Shown: piece by piece, positions 15,112-23,102 of the stretch
Layout: each line of letters begins with the position of its first letter
Numbering within the stretch: position 1 is the stretch's first letter
Origin: Bacillota bacterium
GTDB lineage: Bacteria > Bacillota > Clostridia > Acetivibrionales > DSM-1351
DNA length: 25,473 bases
Assembly (NCBI GenBank): GCA_023441625.1
Contig: JAEZOA010000120.1
Coordinates: forward strand, 1 to 25,473
Direction of reading: 5' to 3'
Notes under the pieces: model-generated
Told to the model about the DNA's origin: nothing
What the model saw: the letters and a program-made list of their open reading frames with translations, nothing else
Databases searched by the model: none
Made by a program: the position numbers and the translations under genes

Positions 15112-15450
15112 TCACAATAAATTGGATTTAAGTATTCTTTTACTTATTTCAAAAGAACTATACTGTGAGCTAATAATTATAATTCCATTTTCATTTGCCT
15201 TCTTTAATGTAAGCTCTTCAACTTCAATATTCTCTGGAATTATTACACAAGCCACATCAGTCATCATGGCAACAGCTGGCACATTAACATTTGTAAGCAC
15301 TGTAATCCATGCATCACCCTTTTTTGCATGGGACAACACCCAGCTAAGCAAATCACAAATATATACATTTTCTATTTTTATGCTACTTATGCTAGAACCT
15401 TCAGTTAAAATCTTGCCATCTACTTCTCTAACTAAATCACTAATATCCAT
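15112..15450 (-). CDS. DRTGG-domain protein (second copy)
   Basis: 112-residue single-domain protein, distantly similar to the other DRTGG protein in this operon: VYICDLLSWVLSHAKKGDAW aligns with the TAGCGSDLMSDVMAYVTENV region, and VNVPAVAMMTDVACVII with NLQVIRTAEMMDIKVII. DRTGG domains are small alpha/beta folds found beside CBS domains and in phosphotransacetylase-like proteins; ligand unknown, probably nucleotide or phosphate. ATG at 15450 follows AGGAGG at ideal distance. A 231-bp repeat-bearing gap separates it from the hydrogenase gene. Confidence 0.75.
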   Translation of the reverse strand: MDISDLVREVDGKILTEGSSISSIKIENVYICDLLSWVLSHAKKGDAWITVLTNVNVPAVAMMTDVACVIIPENIEVEELTLKKANENGIIIISSQYSSFEISKRILKSNLL

Positions 15451-15523
15451 TTAGCCTCCTAAAATAAACAGTACAAGTCGGCAAGCCAACTTTGCTTATG
15501 AAAGACAGATAATCGGAGTTTAT

Positions 15524-15685
15524 TTGCAGAGACAAGTAAGCTCTGCTCACTTTCGGATACAAGTAAGCTCCGCTTACTTGCGGAGACAAATTAGCTCTGC
15601 TTACTTGCAGAGACAAATAAGCTCTGCTTACTTGCGGATACAAATTAGCTCTGCTTATTTGCGGATACAAATAAGCTCTGCTTAT
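15524..15685. repeat. Six tandem 27-bp hairpin-forming repeats
   Basis: Exact 27-bp period: units start at 15524, 15551, 15578, 15605, 15632 and 15659. Each runs TTGCGGAGACAA, then AGTAAGCTCTGCTTAC or a close variant. Each unit carries an inverted repeat such as AAGTAAGC-TCC-GCTTACTT, so the RNA would be a row of small hairpins. The sixth unit includes the hydrogenase stop codon (15682-15684). The array lies in the gap before the second DRTGG gene. There are no spacers, so it is not CRISPR. Possible roles: mRNA stabilisation or processing within the operon, or replication-slippage DNA. Confidence 0.92.
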
Positions 15686-16989
15686 TTGTCTTTATCCATA
15701 ACAGGAGGCATCTTTCCTCCTAAGTCCACCATTTCCTCTGCTAGACCTCTTATCCTCTCCCTCAATTTGAAAATGCAATCTGTTTCGTTTGCTATCTCTC
15801 TTACAATGTCCTCTGCTAGTGCACGACAGTTCGGTGCTCCACATGCTCCACAATCCAATCCAGGTAGTCCATCATTAATTTTTTCAAGCTTCTCTAGCTT
15901 CTCCATAGCCTTTGACAGGTCCCTGTCAAGCTTCATAACAGGCTTATACTCAACATTTGATGTCCAAACAAGCTCATCATAGCTTTTCTTGTCCATATTA
16001 ATGACACCTTTTTTTGAAGCTTCATTCATGTGCTTCTTGAGTATTGTTTTAGCTACAAACACATTTGCTACCGTTAATGGGCCTCCTATACAACCACCCG
16101 TACAGGAAAGTGCTTCAACAAAGTCAATATCCTTAAGTCTATCTCCTTCAATCTCATCAAAGATTTTTATGACATTATGGATTCCATCAACAGACAGAAC
16201 TTTGTCAGTCCCTAATGCACCGCTTTCACCACCGGAATTAGCCCAATTTATTCCTTCCAAGCCCGCCTCATCCAGTTTTAAACTGTTGTCTGCATTATTT
16301 AATACTGCTAGAAGCTTTATATAAATATCTTTAATTGATATTACACCATCAACATTTGATTTTTGTTTTTCATAGGGAGATTTAACACTAGTAACCTTTG
16401 CAGCACATGGTGAAATAAAAAACACACCAATATCCTCCATAGGTATATTATTTTTCTCAAACAGCTCATTTTTTACTACTTTCGCTGCAACCTCCATAGG
16501 CGATTCCAATTTAACAATATTATCGATTAAGCTTGGGAATCTTACTTGAATGAGCTTTACAACACCAGGACAGGCAGAAGATATCATTGGCTTCTTAATA
16601 TTAGGAGTCTTTAGAAGCTGTCTATTTGCTTCGCTAACAATCTCGGCAGCTTTTGCAACCTCATAAACATAGTCAAAACCAATTAATCTAAGTGCATGTA
16701 AAATATTATTTCTTGAGTATTTCTTGTCAAACTGGCCATAAAGTGAAGGTGCAGGTATAACTACTTTATATTTGAATTCATTAATCATATACAAATTATC
16801 ACTTATGGCGGTTTTTGCATGATAAGGACATACACGTATGCATTCTCCACAGTCTATGCATCGTTCATTTATTATTTGAGCCTTGCTCTTACGTACGCGA
16901 ATAGCTTCAGTAGGACATCGCTTTATACAGTTAGTACACCCTCTACATTTGTCTTTGTCAAGATTAACTGAATGAAAATACTCTTTCAC
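15682..16989 (-). CDS. Putative sensory [FeFe]-hydrogenase (HydS-like)
   Basis: 435 residues. An N-terminal two-[4Fe-4S] ferredoxin domain (CxxCxxCxxxC at 15-25 and 44-54) is followed by the H-cluster domain with all four cluster cysteines: Cys140 (SSACPG), Cys195 (SPCAAK), Cys296 and Cys300 (SCTGGCIGG). In catalytic hydrogenases the residue before the first cluster Cys is also Cys, the proton relay; here it is Ala139, and Ser193 replaces the Met of MPC. These are features of slow, sensory group C/D enzymes. A further Cys4 site (380, 383, 388, 405) near the C-terminus resembles the PF04060 Fe-S domain; there is no PAS domain. GTG at 16989 follows GGGAGG. Genes for maturases HydEFG are not in the window. 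Confidence 0.88.
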   Translation of the reverse strand: MKEYFHSVNLDKDKCRGCTNCIKRCPTEAIRVRKSKAQIINERCIDCGECIRVCPYHAKTAISDNLYMINEFKYKVVIPAPSLYGQFDKKYSRNNILHALRLIGFDYVYEVAKAAEIVSEANRQLLKTPNIKKPMISSACPGVVKLIQVRFPSLIDNIVKLESPMEVAAKVVKNELFEKNNIPMEDIGVFFISPCAAKVTSVKSPYEKQKSNVDGVISIKDIYIKLLAVLNNADNSLKLDEAGLEGINWANSGGESGALGTDKVLSVDGIHNVIKIFDEIEGDRLKDIDFVEALSCTGGCIGGPLTVANVFVAKTILKKHMNEASKKGVINMDKKSYDELVWTSNVEYKPVMKLDRDLSKAMEKLEKLEKINDGLPGLDCGACGAPNCRALAEDIVREIANETDCIFKLRERIRGLAEEMVDLGGKMPPVMDKDK

Positions 16990-17035
16990 CTTAACCTCCC
17001 TAAGCCACTATAGTGCGAATTATATCATATTAATA

Positions 17036-17461
17036 TTATGAATCAAAATTTACAATTATTATTACCTTTGTACCTTTCCCAATCTCAGTAAATATTTCTA
17101 GCTCATCTGCATACCTTTTTATATTTGGCAAGCCCATTCCAGCGCCAAAACCCATCTCTCTAATGTTATCAGGAGCTGTTGAATATCCCTCTTTCATAGC
17201 AAGGTCCACATCTGCAATTCCGGGTCCAAAGTCAACAATATTAATAATAACTCTATCTCTACAAATTTCAACATAAGCATATCCACCATTGCCATGAATA
17301 ACTGCATTAATTTCAGCTTCATACATAGAAACGGCTGCCTTCTTAATTATATCAGATGACACACCAATTTGCGTCAGTTTATTTTTTACATTACTTGAAG
17401 CCTCACCTGCTGTTACAAAGTCATTTGCAGGTATATCATACCTTAGCTTAATAGTGCTCAT
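17036..17461 (-). CDS. RsbT/RsbW-like GHKL ATPase (switch or anti-sigma kinase)
   Basis: 141-residue stand-alone GHKL ATPase. N-box YEAEINAVIHGN (47-58), G1 box DFGPGI (77-82), G2 box GFGAGMGLP (104-112) and GKGT near the end. The run KEGYST, then GAGMGLPNIKRYADE, resembles B. subtilis RsbT (EDGFSTS, GAGLPGVKRLMDE), the switch kinase that phosphorylates STAS-domain proteins, more than SpoIIAB. No STAS, sigma factor or PP2C gene is in the window, so the target is unknown. ATG at 17461 follows AGGAGG. It lies immediately upstream of the sensory hydrogenase gene, making it a natural signalling partner (inference). Confidence 0.88.
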   Translation of the reverse strand: MSTIKLRYDIPANDFVTAGEASSNVKNKLTQIGVSSDIIKKAAVSMYEAEINAVIHGNGGYAYVEICRDRVIINIVDFGPGIADVDLAMKEGYSTAPDNIREMGFGAGMGLPNIKRYADELEIFTEIGKGTKVIIIVNFDS

Positions 17462-17533
17462 TTGCGCCCTCCTATTTTAAAGAAGCTTCGCTGCACTTAT
17501 ATCTGACAAAGTGCACAAAGACTTAGGCTTAGG

Positions 17534-17878
17534 TTAAGATTTACCTTTTAATCCAGCATTATAAAGCTGTCCACATGCAGCAAACATAGTAAGCTTTGTA
17601 GACATCAAAACAATATTTTTTTCTCTTGCTAATTGAACCATACTCTCTAAAGGTAGCTTCCCCCTTACAAAAATTATCACTTTAATGTCCATCATTTCTG
17701 CAGTTCGAATAACTTGTAAGTTGATTAATCCAGTCAGCAGGACCACATTTTCAGTCACATATGCCATTACATCACTCATCAAGTCTGAACCGCAACCAGC
17801 TGTAACAGTATAATCAAGAAACTCTTCTCCTGTAATAATTTGTGCATTAATTATTTCAGAAATATCAGATACCTTCAT
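17534..17878 (-). CDS. DRTGG-domain protein (first copy)
   Basis: 114-residue single-domain protein: VTAGCGSDLMSDVMAYVTEN, VLLTGLINLQVIRTAEMMDI and KVIIFVRGKLP are the recognisable DRTGG core. No membrane or signal segment. ATG at 17878 has a GGGGTGG site 8-14 nt upstream; the in-frame GTG at 17887 would overlap that site. It precedes the RsbT-like kinase by 72 nt. Two diverged DRTGG genes flanking a kinase and a hydrogenase suggest a paired ligand-binding or scaffold role (inference). Confidence 0.85.
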   Translation of the reverse strand: MKVSDISEIINAQIITGEEFLDYTVTAGCGSDLMSDVMAYVTENVVLLTGLINLQVIRTAEMMDIKVIIFVRGKLPLESMVQLAREKNIVLMSTKLTMFAACGQLYNAGLKGKS

Positions 17879-17935
17879 ATTTTCCACCCCTTATAGAGTT
17901 TACATTTCTTAATGCCATGAGACTTTTATCTCAAA

Positions 17936-19597
17936 TCACTCAAAAAAACAGCTTCCACCAACAAATTCCTTTACAATTGAATTATTTGGAACCTCCTTAG
18001 CATCTATTGGTAAGAAATAGCTTAAAAACTCAATTAACCTCTTTACCTCTGAATATCTTTCATTATCAGGACCTAATTTCATCAGAAGTGGCTCGGCATA
18101 AGCCTTAAGTAAGCACATTTCATATACAAGAGAGGAGTTAAACATAATATCAGCATTTTCTTGGAAAGGAAATATGTTTTTAGTCTCACCCCTTCTAACT
18201 GATGGCCACCGATTAATGGTATTTATTGCAGAACAGCCTCTGAACTGATTGTCTCTTACTATCCTTCTGATTAATCTGGTATCGGTGGACGGAATTCTAT
18301 TATGATCATCAATATTCATTGAAGTAAGCGCACTTACATAAATTTTATATTTATCTTCGGGTGAAATTGATGCAGTAAGCTTGTCATTTAAGCCGTGTAT
18401 ACCCTCAATCACAAGGATATCGTTTTTACTCATTCTCATTCTTTGACCAAAGTCTTCTCTTTTTCCAGTCTCAAAATTATATATAGGTAATTCCACCTCA
18501 AAGCCATTAAGTAATTCTGAGAGATGCTTATTGAAAAGATTGACATCAATAGCCTCTAGTGCTTCATAATCATAGTCCCCATCAATATCCCTGGGAGTTT
18601 GATCTCTATTAACAAAATAATTGTCTAATGATATGGTTTTAGGAGTAAAACCATTTACTCTAAGCTGAATCCCTAATCTATTTGCAAACGTTGTCTTTCC
18701 AGAGGAAGATGGTCCCGAAATCAAGACAATTCTTTTTTCCTCCTCATGGTTTGTAATTTTATCAGCTATTTCTGCAATTTTTTTCTCATGGAGTGCTTCA
18801 CTCACCCTAATTAGATCACCAATTTCCCCCTGTTTAACGATGTCGTTTAAGGCTCCGACATTTTCTACCCCCAATATTCTTATCCACTTTTTATACTCAA
18901 TAAAAACTTTAAATAGCTTTTTTTGCTCCTCAAATGGAGGAAGGACACTTGGATTTAATTTTGATGGGAACTGTATTACAACACCTGGCTGATAATACTT
19001 GAGTGCAAAACAATTAATATAGCTAGTATCAGGTACCATATAGCCATAATAATAATCCTCATATCCGCCACAATTATAAACTGTAACATGTGCCTTCTTT
19101 CTATGCTCTAGAACTTCATATTTATCAAGCCTACCAGTTTTTTTGTACAACTCTCTAGCATCCTCTGTTGATATTACCTTTTTTTCAAAAGGTATTTTAG
19201 CCGAAACAATCTCCTTCATTCTGGCTTCAACTAATTCCACCTCAGACTCAGAGAGTTCTTCACTTCCATTTATTTCACAATACACCCCATTACCCATAGG
19301 ATGGCTTATTACTGCATTTCTGTCAGGGAAAAGCTCATTTACTGCTTTGATAAAAATGAAATATAAACTCCTTCTATATATTCTCATTCCATCTCCATCA
19401 GTTAGATCTATGAATTTGATTACAGCATTTTCATTTAATTCGTAACTCAATTCTTTTATATCATTATTTACCCTTGCAGCTACTATTGTAGACACAAATT
19501 TACTTTCAAATTCTTTGCTCAACTCAAGAAGAGTAGTTTTCCCTTCAATTTCATACTTCTCATTATTTAGTGTTACATAAATTTTATTATTATCCAT
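17936..19597 (-). CDS. TGS-domain nucleoside (uridine) kinase-like protein
   Basis: 553 residues, far longer than plain uridine kinase (about 210). Order: TGS-like domain (about 1-65), a ThrRS second-additional-domain-like region (about 70-210, with HPMGNGVYCE), then a phosphoribulokinase/uridine-kinase P-loop domain with GPSSSGKTT (295-303), the SLDNYFVNRDQTPRD substrate loop and LVIEGIHGLND. This TGS-plus-kinase form is common in Clostridia and is annotated as nucleoside or uridine kinase; the role of the synthetase-like front part is unknown. ATG at 19597 follows GGAGG. The gene leads the operon that continues into the DRTGG gene 57 nt downstream. Confidence 0.88.
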   Translation of the reverse strand: MDNNKIYVTLNNEKYEIEGKTTLLELSKEFESKFVSTIVAARVNNDIKELSYELNENAVIKFIDLTDGDGMRIYRRSLYFIFIKAVNELFPDRNAVISHPMGNGVYCEINGSEELSESEVELVEARMKEIVSAKIPFEKKVISTEDARELYKKTGRLDKYEVLEHRKKAHVTVYNCGGYEDYYYGYMVPDTSYINCFALKYYQPGVVIQFPSKLNPSVLPPFEEQKKLFKVFIEYKKWIRILGVENVGALNDIVKQGEIGDLIRVSEALHEKKIAEIADKITNHEEEKRIVLISGPSSSGKTTFANRLGIQLRVNGFTPKTISLDNYFVNRDQTPRDIDGDYDYEALEAIDVNLFNKHLSELLNGFEVELPIYNFETGKREDFGQRMRMSKNDILVIEGIHGLNDKLTASISPEDKYKIYVSALTSMNIDDHNRIPSTDTRLIRRIVRDNQFRGCSAINTINRWPSVRRGETKNIFPFQENADIMFNSSLVYEMCLLKAYAEPLLMKLGPDNERYSEVKRLIEFLSYFLPIDAKEVPNNSIVKEFVGGSCFFE

Positions 19598-19811
19598 ATT
19601 GCCTCCATTGAACTTTATTCCAATATCTAAGTCTTAGGAATATATTCTTTATAATATACTATAGCTTTTTTCTTAATTAATCTATTCTATATCAATTATG
19701 AAATATCCTTTATATGTAATTATATTAGTTCTGTTTATATTATTAAGTGCAAGTTATTTAGATAATTAAATTTAGTATGTATGTATTTAATATAAAATAG
19801 GGTATTAGTAT

Positions 19812-19840
19812 TTGACAGCATATTGGCTATAATATACAAT
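19812..19840 (+). promoter_or_regulatory. Promoter of prfC
   Basis: TTGACA (19812-19817), 17-bp spacer, TACAAT (19835-19840). The transcript would carry a leader of about 125 nt. A TATAAT inside the spacer is too close to the -35. Between this and the kinase gene (19598-19811) I see only AT-rich DNA. Confidence 0.75.
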
Positions 19841-19908
19841 GAAACGTGGTTGTTAAAAGAATTACGAGAGGTTAGGTAGCTAAAAAGAATGTGGATTTAG
19901 AAATAAAC

Positions 19909-19970
19909 ATGTTGCGTACCTCCACGAGTACTTCACCATAATTTGTGCCCAAATGGGGCGCGGGAGGTTA
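19909..19970 (+). promoter_or_regulatory. Structured prfC leader with possible 10-codon uORF
   Basis: ACCTCC (19918-19923) is complementary to the prfC ribosome site GGAGGT (19963-19968). Between them GTGCCC (19945-19950) and GGGCGC (19956-19961) form a tight hairpin abutting that site. A short ORF MLRTSTSTSP (19909-19941) spans the anti-ribosome-site arm, though it lacks a strong ribosome site of its own. The layout could tune prfC translation. Confidence 0.4.
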
Positions 19971-19972
19971 GT

Positions 19973-21592
19973 ATGCCGGATATAAAAGCAGAAATAAAAA
20001 AAGAAGTATCAAGAAGAAAAACGTTTGCTATTATTTCTCACCCTGATGCTGGTAAAACCACATTAACAGAAAAATTATTATTATACGGTGGTGCCATCAG
20101 ACTAGCTGGTTCTGTAAAATCGAGAAAGGCAAACAAATACGCTGTATCAGATTGGATGGAAATTGAAAAACAGAGAGGAATTTCTGTCACTTCTAGCGTA
20201 ATGCAGTTTGAATATAACAATTTTTGCATTAACATACTAGACACCCCTGGTCACCAGGACTTCAGTGAGGACACTTATAGAACTCTGGTAGCTGCTGACA
20301 GTGCTGTCATGCTTATTGATGGTGCAAAAGGTATAGAAGCCCAAACAATTAAGCTTTTCCATGTATGTAAACTTAGAGGAATTCCAATATTTACATTTGT
20401 TAATAAAATGGACCGTGCCAGTAAAGACCCCTTTGAATTAATGGAAGAAATCGAGCGAGTTCTTGGTATTCGTTCTTATCCCATGAATTGGCCCATTGGT
20501 ATTGATGGAGATTTTAAAGGAGTTTATAATCGTAAGTTGTCTCAAATTGAGCTTTTCACCGGCGGTGAACATGGACAAAGTCAAGTTGCTTCCCGTGTTG
20601 GGAAGGTAGATGACGCTGTATTTGCAGACCTATTAGGCAGTCATTATCATGATAAGCTTTGTGAAGATATAGAACTATTAGATATGGCAGGAGATGAGTT
20701 TGATCGAAAGAAAATCCGAAATGGCGAGCTTACCCCTATGTTCTTTGGTAGTGCTATGACAAATTTCGGAGTACAGGCATTTTTAGAAGACTTTCTTGAG
20801 CTCGCACCTTCTCCAGGTGTTAAAGAAACAACAGAGGGCGAAATTGATGCTGAGGGTGACAAGTTCTCAGGCTTCATATTTAAAATACAGGCCAATATGA
20901 ACCCTACCCATAGAGACAGATTAGCATTTTTGAGAATTTGCTCTGGAAAGTTCACAAAGGGTATGTCTGTAAAGCATGTGAATACAGGGAAAGAAGTCCG
21001 TCTCGCACAGCCACAGCAATTTATGGCTCAAGAACGTACTATTGTCGAGGAGGCCTATGCTGGAGATATAATTGGTTTATTTGACCCCGGCATATTTAAA
21101 CTTGGAGATACCTTATATGAGGGTAATGGAAACGTTAAGTTTGAAGGTATTCCAATATTCCCTGCTGAATTCTTTGCAAGAATTACAGCTGCTGACACAA
21201 TGAAAAGAAAGCAGTTTATGAAAGGAATAGAACAGCTTTCTGAAGAAGGAGCCATTCAGGTTTTCAAGCAGATTGACATAGGTATTGAGGCATTAATTGT
21301 TGGCGTTGTTGGTGCACTTCAGTTCGAAGTCTTGGAATTCAGATTAAAAAATGAGTATGGTGTTACCCTTCGTGTTCAAAACCTTCAATATAAACATGCT
21401 AGGTGGATAGAAAATCAGAATTTAGACCCGAGGAAGCTCAACTTACCTAGTACAACTATTATTGTAGAAGATAATCTTGGTAGGAACTCTATCCTATTCG
21501 AAAACGAATGGTCCATTAAAATGGCAGAAGAAAGAAATAAAGATTTGAAGCTAATTGACATAGCAACTCAAGATTTTAAAATTAAGAAATAG
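19973..21592 (+). CDS. prfC: Peptide chain release factor 3 (RF3)
   Basis: Ribosome-bound translational GTPase that removes RF1/RF2 after peptide release; 539 residues, close to E. coli RF3 (529). G1 is SHPDAGKTT, switch II/G3 DTPGHQDFSEDTYRTL, G4 NKMD, with the EKQRGISVTSSVMQF stretch typical of RF3 as opposed to EF-G. Domains II and III follow. ATG at 19973 has GGGAGG 6 nt upstream; an in-frame TTG 30 nt earlier would bury that site and is rejected. It is monocistronic, with its own promoter. Confidence 0.96.
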   Translation: MPDIKAEIKKEVSRRKTFAIISHPDAGKTTLTEKLLLYGGAIRLAGSVKSRKANKYAVSDWMEIEKQRGISVTSSVMQFEYNNFCINILDTPGHQDFSEDTYRTLVAADSAVMLIDGAKGIEAQTIKLFHVCKLRGIPIFTFVNKMDRASKDPFELMEEIERVLGIRSYPMNWPIGIDGDFKGVYNRKLSQIELFTGGEHGQSQVASRVGKVDDAVFADLLGSHYHDKLCEDIELLDMAGDEFDRKKIRNGELTPMFFGSAMTNFGVQAFLEDFLELAPSPGVKETTEGEIDAEGDKFSGFIFKIQANMNPTHRDRLAFLRICSGKFTKGMSVKHVNTGKEVRLAQPQQFMAQERTIVEEAYAGDIIGLFDPGIFKLGDTLYEGNGNVKFEGIPIFPAEFFARITAADTMKRKQFMKGIEQLSEEGAIQVFKQIDIGIEALIVGVVGALQFEVLEFRLKNEYGVTLRVQNLQYKHARWIENQNLDPRKLNLPSTTIIVEDNLGRNSILFENEWSIKMAEERNKDLKLIDIATQDFKIKK

Positions 21593-21675
21593 TTTATTTA
21601 AAGGTGTCAAAGTATTCTAAATCAAATGACTAGTAAAGCTCAGATATAAAATTTTTAAAAATAATCTTTAAATGC

Positions 21676-21704
21676 TTGACAAAAAGCGTAAACCTATTTA
21701 TAAT
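21676..21704 (+). promoter_or_regulatory. Promoter of the tRNA-Gln/tRNA-Lys operon
   Basis: TTGACA (21676-21681), exactly 17 bp, TATAAT (21699-21704), a full consensus promoter. The first tRNA begins 19 bp after the -10 box. Confidence 0.92.
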
Positions 21705-21722
21705 AAGTCTTGCGCTTGTCGT

Positions 21723-21799
21723 TGGGATGTCGCCAAGCTGGTAAGGCACCAGATTTTGATTCTGGCATTTCGTTGGTTCGAGTCCAGCCATCCCAGCCA
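21723..21799 (+). tRNA. trnQ: tRNA-Gln (anticodon TTG), CCA encoded
   Basis: The acceptor stem TGGGATG (21723-21729) pairs with CATCCCA (21789-21795), followed by G and an encoded CCA. D arm GCCAAGCTGGTAAGGC, anticodon loop TTTTGAT with TTG, T arm with GGTTCGAGTCC. The U1-A72 acceptor pair is typical of tRNA-Gln. Decodes CAA/CAG. Confidence 0.96.
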
Positions 21800-21802
21800 T
21801 TT

Positions 21803-21878
21803 GACCCATTAGCTCAGTTGGCAGAGCACTTGACTTTTAATCAAGGTGTCCGCAGTTCGAATCTGCGATGGGTCACCA
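21803..21878 (+). tRNA. trnK: tRNA-Lys (anticodon TTT), CCA encoded
   Basis: GACCCAT (21803-21809) pairs with ATGGGTC (21868-21874), followed by A and CCA. D arm AGCTCAGTTGGCAGAGC, anticodon loop CTTTTAA with TTT, T arm GCAGTTCGAATCTGC. It starts three bases after tRNA-Gln and shares its promoter and terminator. Confidence 0.97.
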
Positions 21879-21913
21879 AACCCCTTCAAATTTAGGATTT
21901 GAAGGGGTTTTTT
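21879..21913 (+). terminator. Rho-independent terminator of the tRNA operon
   Basis: AACCCCTTCAAAT (21879-21891) and ATTTGAAGGGGTT (21897-21909) form a perfect 13-bp stem over a 5-nt loop, followed by TTTT. It begins at the end of tRNA-Lys. Confidence 0.96.
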
Positions 21914-21989
21914 GATTTTGGTGCTGCGGGGCGCAGGTACTGACATTATTTTTACATATCAAAATTTCAGAAAAGCTTTGTGTAATCGC

Positions 21990-22031
21990 AAAAAAGCCTG
22001 TAATACCATATTATATGGTACAACAAGCTTT
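21990..22031 (-). terminator. Terminator of the AraC-GyrI gene
   Basis: On the minus strand an 18-nt arm (22031-22014, AAAGCTTGTTGTACCATA) pairs with 22010-21993 over a TAA loop with one mismatch and two G-U pairs, running into TTTTTT. It lies about 30 bp past the stop of the AraC-type gene. Confidence 0.8.
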
Positions 22032-22061
22032 AAAGGATTATTTTTACTACTATTGGACACT

Positions 22062-22919
22062 TTAATTAATAGGGAAGTAGATATCCATATAAGTTACATT
22101 ATCAATTTCTATAACTTCTTCAAGCCAATACCGTTCCTTGTCACAGGGTGCTTTATATCCTTTGCTATCTACCCATTCCACCAGTCTTTTCCATCCGTTA
22201 GGAATGGTGTCAAAAGGGTTTGAAAAGGGATTTGTAATACGCAGCACGGCATACTTGCATCCTTCGACTTTCTTTAAAACCACTCCTTTATTGACAGGGG
22301 TGTTTTCGCTTACATTTACCCAGTACTCATAGCCTCTTAGTCCTTTATTCTTATCTTCCTCGCTTACAGGTATATCAAAACCAAAGGTTCTTGCTTGAGA
22401 GACAATACCATTTTCCTTAATCCATTCAGTTAGAAATGCAATAACTTCTTCCTCAGGATTTGAACTCACGACCTTTGCACTTGCTACAAACATTGTTTCA
22501 AGGCTCTCAACCCTTACATCACTGAAAATATTATCCATTTGCTTACCTCCATATTTGTTAATATTAAATTCATTCAGAGCGAGCTTATTCGGAATAGAAT
22601 AGTTTACACCCCTAAATTTACTTGGATTACTGCCAAACTCCTGTTGAAATGCCCTACTAAAAGAACGCTCTGAACTGTAGTTGAAATCAAGAGCCACGTC
22701 AAGAATACGTTTGCCTCGACATACATCATACATTGCATATGCTAGTTTTCTTTTTCTAACATAGTCCATTACAGAAATCCCAAAATATATTCCAAATAGG
22801 CGATAATAATGATACTTTGAGAATCCTGCTGCATTAGCGCATTCTTCGATTGTAACTTTATGTTTGACATTCTCTTCAATAAAATCAATAGATTTTTGTA
22901 AATATTCAATGTAACTCAC
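22062..22919 (-). CDS. AraC-family regulator with GyrI-like effector domain
   Basis: 285-residue transcription factor. Two N-terminal helix-turn-helix motifs of the AraC/XylS type (about 5-105; VTIEECANAAGFSKYHYYRL and RILDVALDFNYSSERSFSRA, then FGSNPSKFR) are joined to a C-terminal GyrI/Rob-like ligand-binding domain (about 130-285) that typically binds hydrophobic or cationic small molecules. The start is GTG at 22919, with GAGGAG 8 nt upstream. An open frame continues 35 codons further upstream, but that extension is not family-like. It is divergent from the UDG-like gene. Confidence 0.92.
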   Translation of the reverse strand: MSYIEYLQKSIDFIEENVKHKVTIEECANAAGFSKYHYYRLFGIYFGISVMDYVRKRKLAYAMYDVCRGKRILDVALDFNYSSERSFSRAFQQEFGSNPSKFRGVNYSIPNKLALNEFNINKYGGKQMDNIFSDVRVESLETMFVASAKVVSSNPEEEVIAFLTEWIKENGIVSQARTFGFDIPVSEEDKNKGLRGYEYWVNVSENTPVNKGVVLKKVEGCKYAVLRITNPFSNPFDTIPNGWKRLVEWVDSKGYKAPCDKERYWLEEVIEIDNVTYMDIYFPIN

Positions 22920-23039
22920 TCTTAACACTCCTCGTTGCAACGATGATTTAATTATACCTACATATGGAAATGCATACAGGACATTTTGTGCTATTTTTTT
23001 GATTAACCTATTATACAATAGCATAATTATACTTTAAAT

Positions 23040-23068
23040 ATGACATGACGTTGTCAAGTTCTTATAAT
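23040..23068 (+). promoter_or_regulatory. Promoter of the UDG-like gene, with overlapping palindrome
   Basis: ATGACA (23040-23045), 17-bp spacer, TATAAT (23063-23068). TGACATGACGTTGTCA (23041-23056) has TGACA/TGTCA arms and overlaps the -35 box. It is a possible operator, perhaps for the divergent AraC-type protein, though AraC sites are usually direct repeats. Confidence 0.5.
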
Positions 23069-23102
23069 ATAATAATAACAAAACGCAGAGGAAGGTATTT
23101 AC

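Noticed and set aside
15524..15685. CRISPR-like array
   Set aside because: The repeats are contiguous, with no unique spacers and no cas genes in the window.
15524..15982. A 152-codon plus-strand frame starting inside the 27-bp repeats, with repeating nonapeptides such as QISSAYL
   Set aside because: The 27-bp period keeps both strands open by chance, and the rest of the frame is antisense to the hydrogenase gene. There is no ribosome site.
21710..21895. A 61-codon frame across the tRNA genes
   Set aside because: It only translates the two tRNAs and the terminator.
22920..23024. 35-codon upstream extension of the AraC-type protein
   Set aside because: The GTG at 22919 has a well-spaced GAGGAG site and fits the family N-terminus; the extension covers the promoter region.
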